A DNA stretch of 64,000 nt from Acidobacteriota bacterium (GCA_031296105.1 JARLGJ010000062.1:1-64000), one strand, 5' to 3'; shown: positions 18,606 through 27,264, counted from the stretch's first letter. Made by a program: numbers and translations. The notes: generated from the sequence alone by a model not told the origin.

Positions 18606-18711
18606 TCGCGCAATGGGTCCCCGGGGGCCGTATGATGAGACGAAAGGACGAAATACGAACAAGTTGGCACTTAAGTACCATGTCTAAGCGATTCTAAAAA
18701 AGGAACTTCTC

Positions 18712-19347
18712 TCATTCAGCCCCCTGACGCAGGTCCACATCCAAGCGGTGTACCAGACGTGTTCCCCGGTCAACCGCCGATAAAATGTGATTCAGCATGT
18801 AGCTTGTTGTTGCGTCTTTCTTCATTGCTTCATCAATTAACTGTGTGTATCCAGAGATAATTGTTAAGACATCAGTTAAATCAAGTAGGATTCTGTTTGT
18901 TGTGGGAATCGCCGGCAGATGTGCCAGATCGTGCGAATCCTTCGAGGAAGCGCTTTCGACCGTTTTGACGCCCTCTCGAACCACCTCGGCAGCGCCCTCA
19001 TATTTGGCGCCTTCCGCGTGAAGAGAACGCCCGGGATGTTTCTCCAGACTGAGGAATAGCGCGATGGAACTGCCGTCGCTTCGGCGCAGGGAGAGGGGGA
19101 AGTTCGTTACCCCGCCTGACTTAGCCAGGGCCGCTGCAAGGGCTTCGGCCTCGGAGCTGTTCTCGCAAAGTTGAAAGAGATTCTGGTTGGCGGCCATGAA
19201 TTTGGTCCGCGAATGAAAATGCAGCAACCGGGCAAAGGCCAGATTTGCGCCAAGGAATCTGCCGTCTTCGGAAACACGGAAGACAGAATATGCAGATTTT
19301 AGAGGGCCGGTTGTCTTTAATGTGGACTTGCCACTGTCCATTGTCAT
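18712..19347 (-). CDS. Orphan PAS sensor with degenerate DHp-like helix pair (paralogue)
   Basis: The 211-residue protein has the same layout as its neighbour. A PAS domain at ~18-125 (VFRVSEDGRFLGANLAFARL) is followed by a spacer and a helix pair at ~150-205 (LDLTDVLTIISGYTQLIDE and MLNHILSAVDRGTRLVHRL). The latter closely follows the HDLNNxLTxIxGYxxL pattern of PAS kinases, but His is Leu and no ATPase domain exists. It may therefore signal by dimerising with or titrating another kinase or the NtrC-type regulator transcribed divergently from 19641. A strong sigma54-type promoter lies 33-49 bases before the start codon. Confidence 0.72.
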   Translation of the reverse strand: MTMDSGKSTLKTTGPLKSAYSVFRVSEDGRFLGANLAFARLLHFHSRTKFMAANQNLFQLCENSSEAEALAAALAKSGGVTNFPLSLRRSDGSSIALFLSLEKHPGRSLHAEGAKYEGAAEVVREGVKTVESASSKDSHDLAHLPAIPTTNRILLDLTDVLTIISGYTQLIDEAMKKDATTSYMLNHILSAVDRGTRLVHRLDVDLRQGAE

Positions 19348-19379
19348 TCGTTTATGACCTCGGGCTATGAGGTTTTATG

Positions 19380-19396
19380 TGCAGGATCTTTGCCAA
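19380..19396 (-). promoter_or_regulatory. Candidate sigma54 promoter for the PAS gene at 18712-19347
   Basis: The minus strand reads TTGGCA, then a further 8 bases, then TGCA spanning the GC; GG and GC are exactly 10 bases apart. The predicted transcript start is about 20 bases before the start codon. This is the best of the three candidates. Confidence 0.55.
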
Positions 19397-19530
19397 ACGG
19401 AAGCCGCTTGTGAATATTGACTGAGCTTTTTAGAATCATGGCGTTACGGAGGCGAGGAGATCGGAGTGTTTTCTGTGTGTACGCCGTGAGAGGCCAGAAT
19501 CCAGAAAGACAAAAGCGGGAGTACTCGAAA

Positions 19531-19570
19531 GTGTAATCTAATAAATGTCCATGTGGACATTAAATTACAC
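19531..19570. promoter_or_regulatory. Nested 40-bp palindrome ahead of the NtrC-type regulator
   Basis: Outer arms GTGTAAT/ATTACAC enclose inner arms AATGTCCA/TGGACATT around a central TG. It lies 70 bases upstream of the chosen start codon and could be an operator or a leader hairpin. Confidence 0.5.
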
Positions 19571-19640
19571 TCCTTTAGTCACTAGTTCGTTGGTTGGATT
19601 AGGGGACAAGATCAAAACTGAACTGGTGGTGGGCCGAATT

Positions 19641-20993
19641 ATGGACGGAAAAAGCGTACTAATCGTAGAAGACGACGAAGATTTGCTCGGGGTCCTGACC
19701 GAACACCTTAGCCGACGCGGATTCCAGACCCTTCATGCCGCGGGCGTGACCAGCGCCTGTGACCTGATAAGCAGCGCTTCTCCCGCCGTAATCCTTTGCG
19801 ATTATTCCCTCAACGATGGAAATGCCTTCGAACTGCTGGCCTGGCTGCGGGGACACAATCTGGTTACGCCCATTGTGGTGATGACCGGCCATGCCACCAT
19901 CGAACTTGCGGTGCAGGCCATCAAGTACGGCGCCGAGCAGTTTGTCACCAAGCCGGTGGACATGGAAGTCCTGGCGACGTTGTTGCGCCGGGTGTTGGAA
20001 CATCAGCGCATCGATAAAAAACAAAAAGTGCAGAATCTGCAAACCGCGCGTTATGAGCGCGACCCGTTCGCCGGCGGCAGCGCGGCCATCCAGCAGTTGC
20101 GAGGTTCCGCGGAGCGCGTGGCGGGCAGCGATTCCACCGTTCTGTTGCAGGGAGAAACCGGGACGGGCAAGGGAGTTCTGGCGCGCTGGCTGCATCAGAC
20201 GGGGGCGCGCAAGGATGAGCCGTTTGTCGATGTGAATTGCGCGGGGCTCTCCCGCGAACTGCTGGAATCCGAACTTTTCGGCTATCAGCGTGGCGCCTTT
20301 ACCGGAGCGGTAAGTAACAAGGAAGGCCTGCTGGAGGCCGCGCACCGGGGCACGCTGTTTCTGGATGAAATCGGCGACATGGACCCCATGGTGCAATCCA
20401 AGCTGCTGAAGGTTGTGGAAGACAAGCGCTTCCATCGTCTTGGCGACGTGCGCGAGCGCATGGTGGATGTGCGCATCATTGCCGCCTCGCATTGCGACCT
20501 GAAGAAGCTGGTGGAGCAGGGACGGTTCCGCAGCGACCTGTATTTCCGCATCAGTCCCATCGAGCTGCGCATCCCGCCGCTGCGCGAGCGGCCGGAAGAT
20601 ATTCTGACCATCGCTGAGCATCTTCTTGTGCAGTTGGGCAAGGATCTTGGCGTAGGACCATTACAACTGCGGGACAGCGCCATTCAGGAGTTACTGTGTT
20701 ATTCCTGGCCGGGCAACATTCGCGAACTGCGCAATGTGCTGGAGCGCGCCGCGTTGTTCGCCGAGATGGGGATTATCCGCAGCACCGGACTTAAACCGGA
20801 AAAGATGCTTCCTGCACCGGCGGCCGTTGCGCCATCGCAAGACCTTCTCTTGACGCTGGACGAGGTGGAGCAACTACACATCCGCCGCATCTTCGAAGCC
20901 GAGGGTGGCAACGTGATTCGCGCTGCGGCCCGGCTCGGGATCGCCAAGAGCTCGCTCTATGCAAAGATCCGGCAATACGGACTGATGCGCTGA
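19641..20993 (+). CDS. NtrC-type sigma54-dependent response regulator (PrsR-like)
   Basis: The 450-residue protein has a receiver domain at ~1-120 with Asp54 as phospho-acceptor (VILCDYSLNDG) and the conserved Thr/Lys (MTGHAT, TKPVDM). An AAA+ domain at ~145-385 carries Walker A GETGTGKG, the sigma54 contact GAFTGA (inside FGYQRGAFTGAV) and an arginine-finger region, followed by a C-terminal Fis-type helix-turn-helix (GNVIRAAARLGIAKSSLYAK). It fits the PrsR (TIGR02915) family that accompanies PEP-CTERM systems. A start 32 codons earlier would lie inside a palindrome, so the ATG at 19641 is preferred. The usual partner kinase PrsK is not next to it. Confidence 0.88.
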   Translation: MDGKSVLIVEDDEDLLGVLTEHLSRRGFQTLHAAGVTSACDLISSASPAVILCDYSLNDGNAFELLAWLRGHNLVTPIVVMTGHATIELAVQAIKYGAEQFVTKPVDMEVLATLLRRVLEHQRIDKKQKVQNLQTARYERDPFAGGSAAIQQLRGSAERVAGSDSTVLLQGETGTGKGVLARWLHQTGARKDEPFVDVNCAGLSRELLESELFGYQRGAFTGAVSNKEGLLEAAHRGTLFLDEIGDMDPMVQSKLLKVVEDKRFHRLGDVRERMVDVRIIAASHCDLKKLVEQGRFRSDLYFRISPIELRIPPLRERPEDILTIAEHLLVQLGKDLGVGPLQLRDSAIQELLCYSWPGNIRELRNVLERAALFAEMGIIRSTGLKPEKMLPAPAAVAPSQDLLLTLDEVEQLHIRRIFEAEGGNVIRAAARLGIAKSSLYAKIRQYGLMR

Positions 20994-21347
20994 AATCCGG
21001 CTTGCGGGCGTCCCGCGAAGTTTACCTTGCAGTGAATCCCCTACCCCATAAACGTGTGTTGCTGTACGCCGCGCGAGCCGGTTACCGGTTCGTGTTCGAG
21101 TTTCGAACTTTGCTGTCCACAATTCGGGCAGCGAAGTTGGTTCGTGCGTCCAGAACTTAGACGGCACCACGATACTCTCCGCCGTAGGCAGTACAACATG
21201 CTTATTTTCATGCAGATAACGATTCATCGCACAGTCATACCTATTTGGTATCCCGTGTGCATTACATGTTATTGCTAGGGGCTTCAACCGGGAGCGGAGA
21301 GCTCCGAGTTGCGGTGGACCTAGCAAGACGAAATACGGGGAGCTGCG
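20994..21347 (+). other. Intergenic region before the PEP-CTERM operon
   Basis: These 354 bases hold no credible gene. The sigma54-type promoter at 21245-21262 is the only element recognised; upstream sequence could hold activator sites but no repeated motif stands out. Confidence 0.4.
21245..21262 (+). promoter_or_regulatory. Candidate sigma54 promoter of the PEP-CTERM/exopolysaccharide operon
   Basis: TTGG and TGCA with exactly 10 bases between GG and GC (GG at 21247-21248, GC at 21259-21260). The predicted start is about 75 bases upstream of the first gene. The match to the flanking -24 CAC and -12 TT positions is only partial. Confidence 0.45.
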
Positions 21348-22082
21348 ATGAAGTTCACGCATCTGATGCTCAAAATCCTGTTTGTGCTCGCCGTGGTGCC
21401 GGGTGTCTCGTATGCGGACACCGTGATCAACTTTGCGAGTTCAGGCGGCAACGGGATCACTCTCACCAAGGAAACAGGGGGAGAGTACCTGACGTTCTCG
21501 AATTTGTATGTTGGCAGCGGTTCGATCGGTGGCACAAGTTATTCCAGCGATTCGGCGATAGGTTCCGCGGTGACACTTTCCGCGGGGAGCGGCGGCCACT
21601 TCTTTCTGGATAGCGTGAGTTCCGACGGCTTGACCGGGTACTTTGCCTCGAACTCAACGGCCACGATTACGATTGGCAACGCAAGTTCGGGGTACCTGAC
21701 TGGTACACTCAGCCTGATTGAACTGGACACCAATACCACTTCGAAGTACCCCAGCGGCCATGGCAGTTTCTCATTGTCGCTGACCTTGACCAACATGTCG
21801 TACACCTGCGGTACGGGGTGTACCTACAGCACGTTGTTGAGCACCTTTGCCGCCACCGGCAACGGCACCAACAACGCTTACAACACCATCACGTTTACCT
21901 TCAACGGCACCACCAACGTCAGTTCGCTGCTTTCGGTAACCAGCAGCGGAACCACTGCGGCGGGCTCGTTGGATTCGTATTACGACACGGTGACTCCAGA
22001 GCCTGCCTCGCTGGCGCTATTCGGTTCATGTCTGCTGGCGGCGGGAATGAAGTTCCGTGGCAAAGCCAAGGCCGCAGAGTAA
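21348..22082 (+). CDS. PEP-CTERM sorting-domain protein
   Basis: The 244-residue secreted protein has a signal peptide at residues 1-23 (hydrophobic core ILFVLAVVPGVSYA). The mature part is Gly/Ser/Thr-rich with beta-strand character and one Cys pair (TCGTGCT). The C-terminal sorting signal is textbook: TPEPASLALFGSCLLAAG then the basic MKFRGKAK, so the PEP is at ~217-219 followed by a membrane segment and positive tail. It is the expected substrate of the exosortase encoded at 44466. First gene after a sigma54-type promoter and 37 bases ahead of the deacetylase gene, so probably the start of the long operon. Confidence 0.9.
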   Translation: MKFTHLMLKILFVLAVVPGVSYADTVINFASSGGNGITLTKETGGEYLTFSNLYVGSGSIGGTSYSSDSAIGSAVTLSAGSGGHFFLDSVSSDGLTGYFASNSTATITIGNASSGYLTGTLSLIELDTNTTSKYPSGHGSFSLSLTLTNMSYTCGTGCTYSTLLSTFAATGNGTNNAYNTITFTFNGTTNVSSLLSVTSSGTTAAGSLDSYYDTVTPEPASLALFGSCLLAAGMKFRGKAKAAE

Positions 22083-22119
22083 CTGGATTTGCCGTCTCAG
22101 CGGTGCCCAAAGGTGACGG

Positions 22120-22989
22120 TTGCTAAACGCTTTCACAATCGATGTTGAGGACTATTTCCACACGGAAGCCATGTCGGCGGCGGTTCCCGCAAACAAGTGG
22201 GCCGGCATGGAGCTCCGTGTGGAGCGTAACACCTGGAAGTTGCTGGAGCTGCTTGAACGCCGGGGAGTGAAAGCAACGTTGTTTTTCCTGGGATGGGTGG
22301 CCGAGCGGTGTCCGCAACTGGTTCAAGCTGCCGCCGCCGCCGGCCATGAAGTTGGCTGCCACAGTTATTCACACCGTCCGGTCTACCGCCTCACTCCGCA
22401 GGAATTCCGCGAGGATACGCGGCGGGCCAAGGACGTACTCGAGACGATCGCGGGGCATCGCGTACGGGGATACCGCGCGCCGAGTTTTTCGATATTGCAG
22501 AACATGGAATGGGCCCGGCACATCCTCGTCGAGGAGGGGTTCATTTACAGCTCCAGCAGTCATCCCATTCGCCATGCCAATTACGGCGACCGCTTGGGGA
22601 TGCGCTTGCCCTACCGCGACAGCAACGGGCTTTGGGAGTTTCCCATGACCACCTGGCGCGTGTTGGGGCAGAACTTGCCGGTGAGCGGGGGAGCGTATTT
22701 GCGCATCCTGCCCGCCAGCTACACCGCGCTGGGGCTGCGGCGCGCTGCCGCCGCCGGCGAGCCGTTGATGGTTTACCTGCATCCCTGGGAGATTGACGAG
22801 AACCAGCCCAGGCTGAACGCCGGATGGCGCTCATGTTTGCGGCAATACACCGGTTTGCAGGGGATGCTGGGTCGAGTGGAAAGCCTGCTGGAGCGGTATG
22901 CCTTTGGAACTGTTGCGCGCGCATATCGCGTTGCGGAGCGTAGTTCCTGGAACCAGAAAAGCACGGCAATGGGGTCCGCGATTTTATGA
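22120..22989 (+). CDS. Polysaccharide deacetylase of the exosortase A system (DUF3473 type)
   Basis: The 289-residue protein begins LNAFTIDVEDYFHTEAMS, the start typical of TIGR03006. It uses a TTG codon, supported by AAGGTGA upstream and by the family's N-terminus. The NodB fold shows the metal site (TIDVEDYF), HEVGCHSYSH, and YRAPSFSI; the DUF3473 tail has GGAYLRILPASY and VYLHPWEID. It would remove acetyl groups from amino sugars of the exported polymer. No signal peptide, so it may act on lipid-linked intermediates in the cytoplasm. It overlaps the next gene by 4 bases. Confidence 0.9.
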   Translation: MLNAFTIDVEDYFHTEAMSAAVPANKWAGMELRVERNTWKLLELLERRGVKATLFFLGWVAERCPQLVQAAAAAGHEVGCHSYSHRPVYRLTPQEFREDTRRAKDVLETIAGHRVRGYRAPSFSILQNMEWARHILVEEGFIYSSSSHPIRHANYGDRLGMRLPYRDSNGLWEFPMTTWRVLGQNLPVSGGAYLRILPASYTALGLRRAAAAGEPLMVYLHPWEIDENQPRLNAGWRSCLRQYTGLQGMLGRVESLLERYAFGTVARAYRVAERSSWNQKSTAMGSAIL

Positions 22990-23732
22990 GTCCAGTCCGG
23001 AAAAGAAGGGAATGGTTCGGCCAGCGGCAGTTGCGCAAGTTGCTGCTTGGCATCACGCTGGTGCCCATACTTTTGATCCTGGGCACGGCAGGGATTTTTG
23101 TGTGGGATATATACCACTCCGTGTACCTGCAGCCAATCAAGTATGCGCCGCCTCCGCCGCCGACGTTCCGCGCGGCGCGCATGCAGTTTCCCTTCTCGCT
23201 GATTCCCGGCGGAGTGTATGAGCCGAAGGAACTCACGGCCAGCATGGAGAAGGATACGCTGCTGCGCGAGCATTACAAGGACGTCAAGTTGGAGAGTCTG
23301 GTTGCGGTCCGCACCTCTTCTCCCATGTTGGCCTACGTGAGTTTTCGCAAGGACGGCGCCATTCATTGGACGCAGCACCTGGTGCACATACCCGCCGGAG
23401 AGTTGGTGCTCACCGACGGTAAAAACATGATTCGCGCCCGCTGCGGCAACCGCATCCGGTTGAACAGCGGCAAGGTGCACTCGGGCAACGTGGTGCTGAC
23501 CGCGGAAGAAATTACGCTGGATGTTCCTCTGCCGCCGATTGTCCCTCCGGCTCCGCCCTACCAGCCGGTGGTGCCGCCGGGCGTGCATCCGCCGGACGGA
23601 GACACGCAGCCCGCGCCCGAAGCGTACACACCGGAGCCGGCTACGCTGCTCCTCTTCGCCAGCGCGCTCCTGTTACTGGTGATGGGCGGAGGAGTGCTGA
23701 ACCCTGGGACGCGTGGCGTGGAAGGGCAATAG
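22986..23732 (+). CDS. PEP-CTERM-tailed protein with N-terminal membrane segment, function unknown
   Basis: The 248-residue protein has a membrane or uncleaved-signal segment at ~20-48 (LLGITLVPILLILGTAGIFV), then a proline-rich stretch. A compact mixed domain (~75-180, with one Cys in IRARCGNRIR) and a second Pro-rich linker (PPIVPPAPPYQPVVPPGV) follow. The end is a PEP-CTERM signal: TPEPATLLLFASALLLLVMG and a short tail containing Arg. The tail matches the sorting signal of the first gene of the operon (TPEPASLALFG), so this is probably a second exosortase substrate. The position between deacetylase and Wza-like exporter and the ATGA overlap tie it to polymer production. No family recognised. 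Confidence 0.75.
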   Translation: MSPVRKRREWFGQRQLRKLLLGITLVPILLILGTAGIFVWDIYHSVYLQPIKYAPPPPPTFRAARMQFPFSLIPGGVYEPKELTASMEKDTLLREHYKDVKLESLVAVRTSSPMLAYVSFRKDGAIHWTQHLVHIPAGELVLTDGKNMIRARCGNRIRLNSGKVHSGNVVLTAEEITLDVPLPPIVPPAPPYQPVVPPGVHPPDGDTQPAPEAYTPEPATLLLFASALLLLVMGGGVLNPGTRGVEGQ

Positions 23733-23739
23733 AAAAAAG

Positions 23740-24357
23740 ATGAAGAGAATTTGTATAAAACTTACTTTCTTGCTGGTGCTGGGGGCGTCCATCGCCGCGA
23801 TGGCGGGCACGGATCAGAAGAAGCCCGCGGATGCTGCCGCGGATGCGCCCATCCCAGCTCCGGTCAGCAACGATCAATACCAGATCGGAAAAGACGACAT
23901 TCTTTCCATCTCGGTTTGGCGTGAGCCGGAATTGACGCGACTGGTTGCGGTGCGTTCCGACGGCAAGATCTCTCTGCCGCTGGTTGGGGAAATGGATGCG
24001 GCGGGAAAGACTCCGCTGGCTCTGCAAAACGATTTGGCGAAGCTGCTGGACCAGTATATGAAGTCGCCGGTGGTTTCGGTTGCCGTGCAGGATGCGCGCA
24101 GCCAGCGCTTCAGCATCATCGGCGAGGTGATGCGCCCGGGGTTCTATCCGCTGGTGAAGCCGTTGACCGTGCTGGACGCTCTGGCGCTTGCCGGAGGGTT
24201 CCGGGAGTTTGCCAAGACGGAAAAGATGTTTGTTCTGCGGATCGGACCCGATGGCGTTCGCCACAAGATTGCGGTGTCCTACAAGAAGATCCTCAGCGCG
24301 AAGGGGGCCACGCAGAACGTCGAACTTGAGTATCGCGACACATTAGTGGTGCCGTAA
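23740..24357 (+). CDS. Wza-like polysaccharide export protein of the exosortase system
   Basis: The 205-residue protein has a signal peptide (LTFLLVLGASIAAMAG), a Poly_export domain at ~50-130 (YQIGKDDILSISVWREPELT then VRSDGKISLPLVGEMDAAGK) and an SLBB-type repeat at ~130-195 (RFSIIGEVMRPGFYPLVKP). It would form the periplasmic/outer-membrane channel for the polymer. No lipobox cysteine is present, unlike Wza of enterobacteria. The start at 23740 gives a good signal peptide. Nine bases separate it from the beta-barrel gene. Confidence 0.88.
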   Translation: MKRICIKLTFLLVLGASIAAMAGTDQKKPADAAADAPIPAPVSNDQYQIGKDDILSISVWREPELTRLVAVRSDGKISLPLVGEMDAAGKTPLALQNDLAKLLDQYMKSPVVSVAVQDARSQRFSIIGEVMRPGFYPLVKPLTVLDALALAGGFREFAKTEKMFVLRIGPDGVRHKIAVSYKKILSAKGATQNVELEYRDTLVVP

Positions 24358-24366
24358 GAGGAGCGT

Positions 24367-25707
24367 ATGCGAGTTTGGGTTTTGATCGCGGCCAGTTTGA
24401 TGCTGTTTCTAACGCCGGGCACGCTTGCGGCACAGGGCACGGACGACTCGGCGGATTCCTCCGCCGCGCCCGCTCCTCCGCCGTCGCCGGCGATTCTGTT
24501 CGACAGTGACGTGACAGTTTCGCAGAGCGTTGGACACGTGTATAGCTACGGGTTCGATATGACGCCGGGCTGGAATCTCGGTGTTAGCGTCGCGCCGTCG
24601 GTCATGTACGACACAAATCCGCTCTTGCAGTACTCGCCGGTTTCCGACAAGGCAATGCAGGTCTCCGGGCTGGCGGATTTGACGTACCTCGGGCGTCATG
24701 ACACGTACCAGGCAATCCTGACCGGCCGGTGGTCGGAGTATTCACGCTACAACCCGCTGAATTCGCTGGACGGCGAGTTGAAGCAGACGTGGTACCACGA
24801 AGCGTCGCGGAGAACCAACACGACCTCGTACCTCAAGTTGCAGCGATATCCGTCCTGGGGCGGATCGGCGTTCAGCCGTAGCGCCTTCGGCTCGCTGGTG
24901 CTCGCGCTGACGGGCCTGGATGCCTTGGCCCTCAAATCGAAGGTGGACACGGCCTACGCGGGGCAGGACGTCTCGCATCAATTCAACCGCCATTCATGGC
25001 TATCGGCAGACGTTTCGGGTGGCGTGTCCAAGTTCATTCCCGCGAGCAACATCGAATTGGTCCAGTTGTTGACCGCGCCAGCATCGAGCACCTGGAACGG
25101 CCGCGGCCACATCCAGTACATGTATCGCGTGAATGGGAAGCATGTGGTTGGCGTGGGCGGAGGCTCGTCATATTACTCCATCACGAATCCGGAAAATAAC
25201 GTGACCGTGAATGATGTCGTGGCCTATTACCGCGTCGACTTAAAGGGATGGAGCATGGGCGTGTCCGCGGGGCCGCAGTGGATCAGGGATAACCGGCAGA
25301 CGTCGATGCGAATGCAATTTGGCGGCAACGTGCAGCACACCACGCGCCGCACGTCGATCATGGTTTCCGCCACGGATCAATACCAGGTTGGCATGGCTCA
25401 GGGCAATCTCGGCGTGTGGACCGTGGAAGCCTCGGCCGAGCGCGCGCTGTCTTCCCGCTCCTTCGTGGGCAGCTTCTTCCGCTATACCAAGAGCAACTCT
25501 CCGCTGGGCACGGGACAAATCACGGAAGGGTATACGGATTCAACCATTGCCGCGGCGGAAGGCGGTTATAAGTTGGGGCGCAACTTAATTTGGTTTGCCA
25601 ACTATGGGTACTGCCAGCAGAAGGGCTCTTTGACCAGCGAGGAGACGGTGTACAAGCACATTTTTGTGACGGGCATTTCCTTCACCATGAACGGGCTGTT
25701 GCGCTAA
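24367..25707 (+). CDS. Outer-membrane beta-barrel protein of the exosortase locus
   Basis: The 446-residue protein has a signal peptide (VLIAASLMLFLTPGTLA), a Pro/Ala-rich linker (SAAPAPPPSPA), then a long series of amphipathic strands (WNLGVSVAPSVMYDTNP, DTYQAILTGRWSEYSRY) characteristic of a porin-like barrel. Position and pattern resemble the PEP-CTERM-associated outer membrane family TIGR03016. Probably a polymer outlet or barrel partner of the Wza-like protein; this is inference. It lies 9 bases from the chain-length gene. Confidence 0.7.
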   Translation: MRVWVLIAASLMLFLTPGTLAAQGTDDSADSSAAPAPPPSPAILFDSDVTVSQSVGHVYSYGFDMTPGWNLGVSVAPSVMYDTNPLLQYSPVSDKAMQVSGLADLTYLGRHDTYQAILTGRWSEYSRYNPLNSLDGELKQTWYHEASRRTNTTSYLKLQRYPSWGGSAFSRSAFGSLVLALTGLDALALKSKVDTAYAGQDVSHQFNRHSWLSADVSGGVSKFIPASNIELVQLLTAPASSTWNGRGHIQYMYRVNGKHVVGVGGGSSYYSITNPENNVTVNDVVAYYRVDLKGWSMGVSAGPQWIRDNRQTSMRMQFGGNVQHTTRRTSIMVSATDQYQVGMAQGNLGVWTVEASAERALSSRSFVGSFFRYTKSNSPLGTGQITEGYTDSTIAAAEGGYKLGRNLIWFANYGYCQQKGSLTSEETVYKHIFVTGISFTMNGLLR

Positions 25708-25716
25708 GGAAAGAGA

Positions 25717-27264
25717 ATGAAGAGAACACCGAGCAGCATTCAGGATTATCTCGAGATTGTGCAACGGCGCGGCTGGTGGCTTGCCGTTCCCACCGCCGCC
25801 ATTGCCCTGGGGGTGTTCTTTGGAAGCCTTTGGCTGCCACGGCAGTACCGGTCGGAAGCGACCATCATGATTGAGCCGCCCAAGGTGTCGGCCAGCTACG
25901 TGCAACCGACCATCGCCACCGACATCACGGACCGCTTGCAGTCCATCCGGCAGGAGATTCTGAGCCGGTCGCGTATTCGCAAGCTCATCTCGGACTTTGG
26001 ACTGTACGGCACCACACCTGGGCAACTGGCGAGCGATGCGGTGGTGGAACAGATGCGCCGCAACATCGATGTGGAGATTGTGAACAACCCGATGGCGGCC
26101 GATCGTACGAAGACCGTGGCGGCCTTCCGCATCTCGTACGCGGGCTCAGATCCGGCGCTGGTGCAGAAGGTGACGCGCAACATTGCGTCGCTCTTCATCG
26201 AAGAGCACCTGAAGGTGCGCGAGCAGGAGTCGGAGGGTACGACCAGCTTTTTGGACGACCAGTTGGAGAAGATGCGCCAATCTCTGCAGGAGCAGGAGAA
26301 GCAGATCGAGGGCTTCAAGGCCAAACACGCCGGCGAGCTTCCGGAGCAGGAAGCGGCCAACTTCCAGTTGCTGGGACAAATGCAGAGCACGGTGCAGACG
26401 AACTCGGACGCCATCACGCGAGCCCAGCAGCAGCGCTCGTATCTGGCGGCGGTGCTGGAGAACATGCAGTCCAACACCGCACCCGATCCCGTACGGTCTC
26501 CGTTGCAGCAACAGTTGGACGTCAAGAACGCCGAGCTGCTGCACGCCGAGCAGAAGTACAAGGCGAACCATCCGGACATACGCAAGCTGAAGGATGAGAT
26601 TGCCGCCATCAAGGCGCAACTCGATGCGCAAAAAGCCGATGGCGGAGATGGAAGAGCGAAGAGCGGCGCGGCGCAGACCCAGGTGGAAATCGCGGGCCTC
26701 GACAAGGAGATTACCTCGCGCTCGGCGCGCCAGAAGCAAATCGAACGCACGATTCAGGAGATGGAGTCACGCATGGGGCAATTGCCGCAGGTTGAGCAAC
26801 AACTGGCGGGATTGACGCGTGACTACGAAACCTCCAAGACCAGCTACGAGACATTGCTCTCCAAGCGAAACAACTCTTCTGTGGCCGCGGAGATGGAACG
26901 GCGGGCTGAGGGAGAGCAGTTCCGGATACTGGATCCGGCGAGCTATCCCGACCGTCCCGCCAAGCCCAATCTCATGCAGATCGACATTGTGGGCCTGTTG
27001 GCCGGACTGTTCGTTGGCTGCGCCCTGGCCCTTCTGGCGGAGTTGAGCGACACTTCGCTGAACAGCCCGAAAGATCTATTGCAATGTGCGGGCGTGCCGG
27101 TACTGGGATGCATGCCGCACATGAAGAACGATGCCGAGCGGAAACGGGACGCCATACGCAGGTGGACAATTTCCGCGGCCATGACGGCTACCGCAGCAGG
27201 CGCGGTGCTGCTTGCGTATTGGCAAAAAGCCTCGATTATGAGCGGATTTGGATGGAAGTTTTAA
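25717..27264 (+). CDS. Polysaccharide chain-length determinant (Wzz/GumC-like)
   Basis: The 515-residue inner-membrane protein has membrane segments at ~22-42 (LAVPTAAIALGVFFGSLWLP) and ~425-445 (IVGLLAGLFVGCALALLAEL), with a third near the end. Between them is a long periplasmic coiled coil (DDQLEKMRQSLQEQEKQIEG; AQLDAQKADG). The PxxPxxP-like motif before the second segment (PASYPDRPAKPN) is typical for Wzz. There is no fused kinase domain; the kinase is a separate gene at 28250. It fits TIGR03007 of exosortase loci. The C-terminal third segment after a cytoplasmic stretch is less common. Confidence 0.88.
   Translation: MKRTPSSIQDYLEIVQRRGWWLAVPTAAIALGVFFGSLWLPRQYRSEATIMIEPPKVSASYVQPTIATDITDRLQSIRQEILSRSRIRKLISDFGLYGTTPGQLASDAVVEQMRRNIDVEIVNNPMAADRTKTVAAFRISYAGSDPALVQKVTRNIASLFIEEHLKVREQESEGTTSFLDDQLEKMRQSLQEQEKQIEGFKAKHAGELPEQEAANFQLLGQMQSTVQTNSDAITRAQQQRSYLAAVLENMQSNTAPDPVRSPLQQQLDVKNAELLHAEQKYKANHPDIRKLKDEIAAIKAQLDAQKADGGDGRAKSGAAQTQVEIAGLDKEITSRSARQKQIERTIQEMESRMGQLPQVEQQLAGLTRDYETSKTSYETLLSKRNNSSVAAEMERRAEGEQFRILDPASYPDRPAKPNLMQIDIVGLLAGLFVGCALALLAELSDTSLNSPKDLLQCAGVPVLGCMPHMKNDAERKRDAIRRWTISAAMTATAAGAVLLAYWQKASIMSGFGWKF

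Noticed and set aside
18660-18682. TTGGCAC on the plus strand near 18665
   Set aside because: Perfect -24 half, but CC instead of GC at -12, and no plus-strand gene follows.
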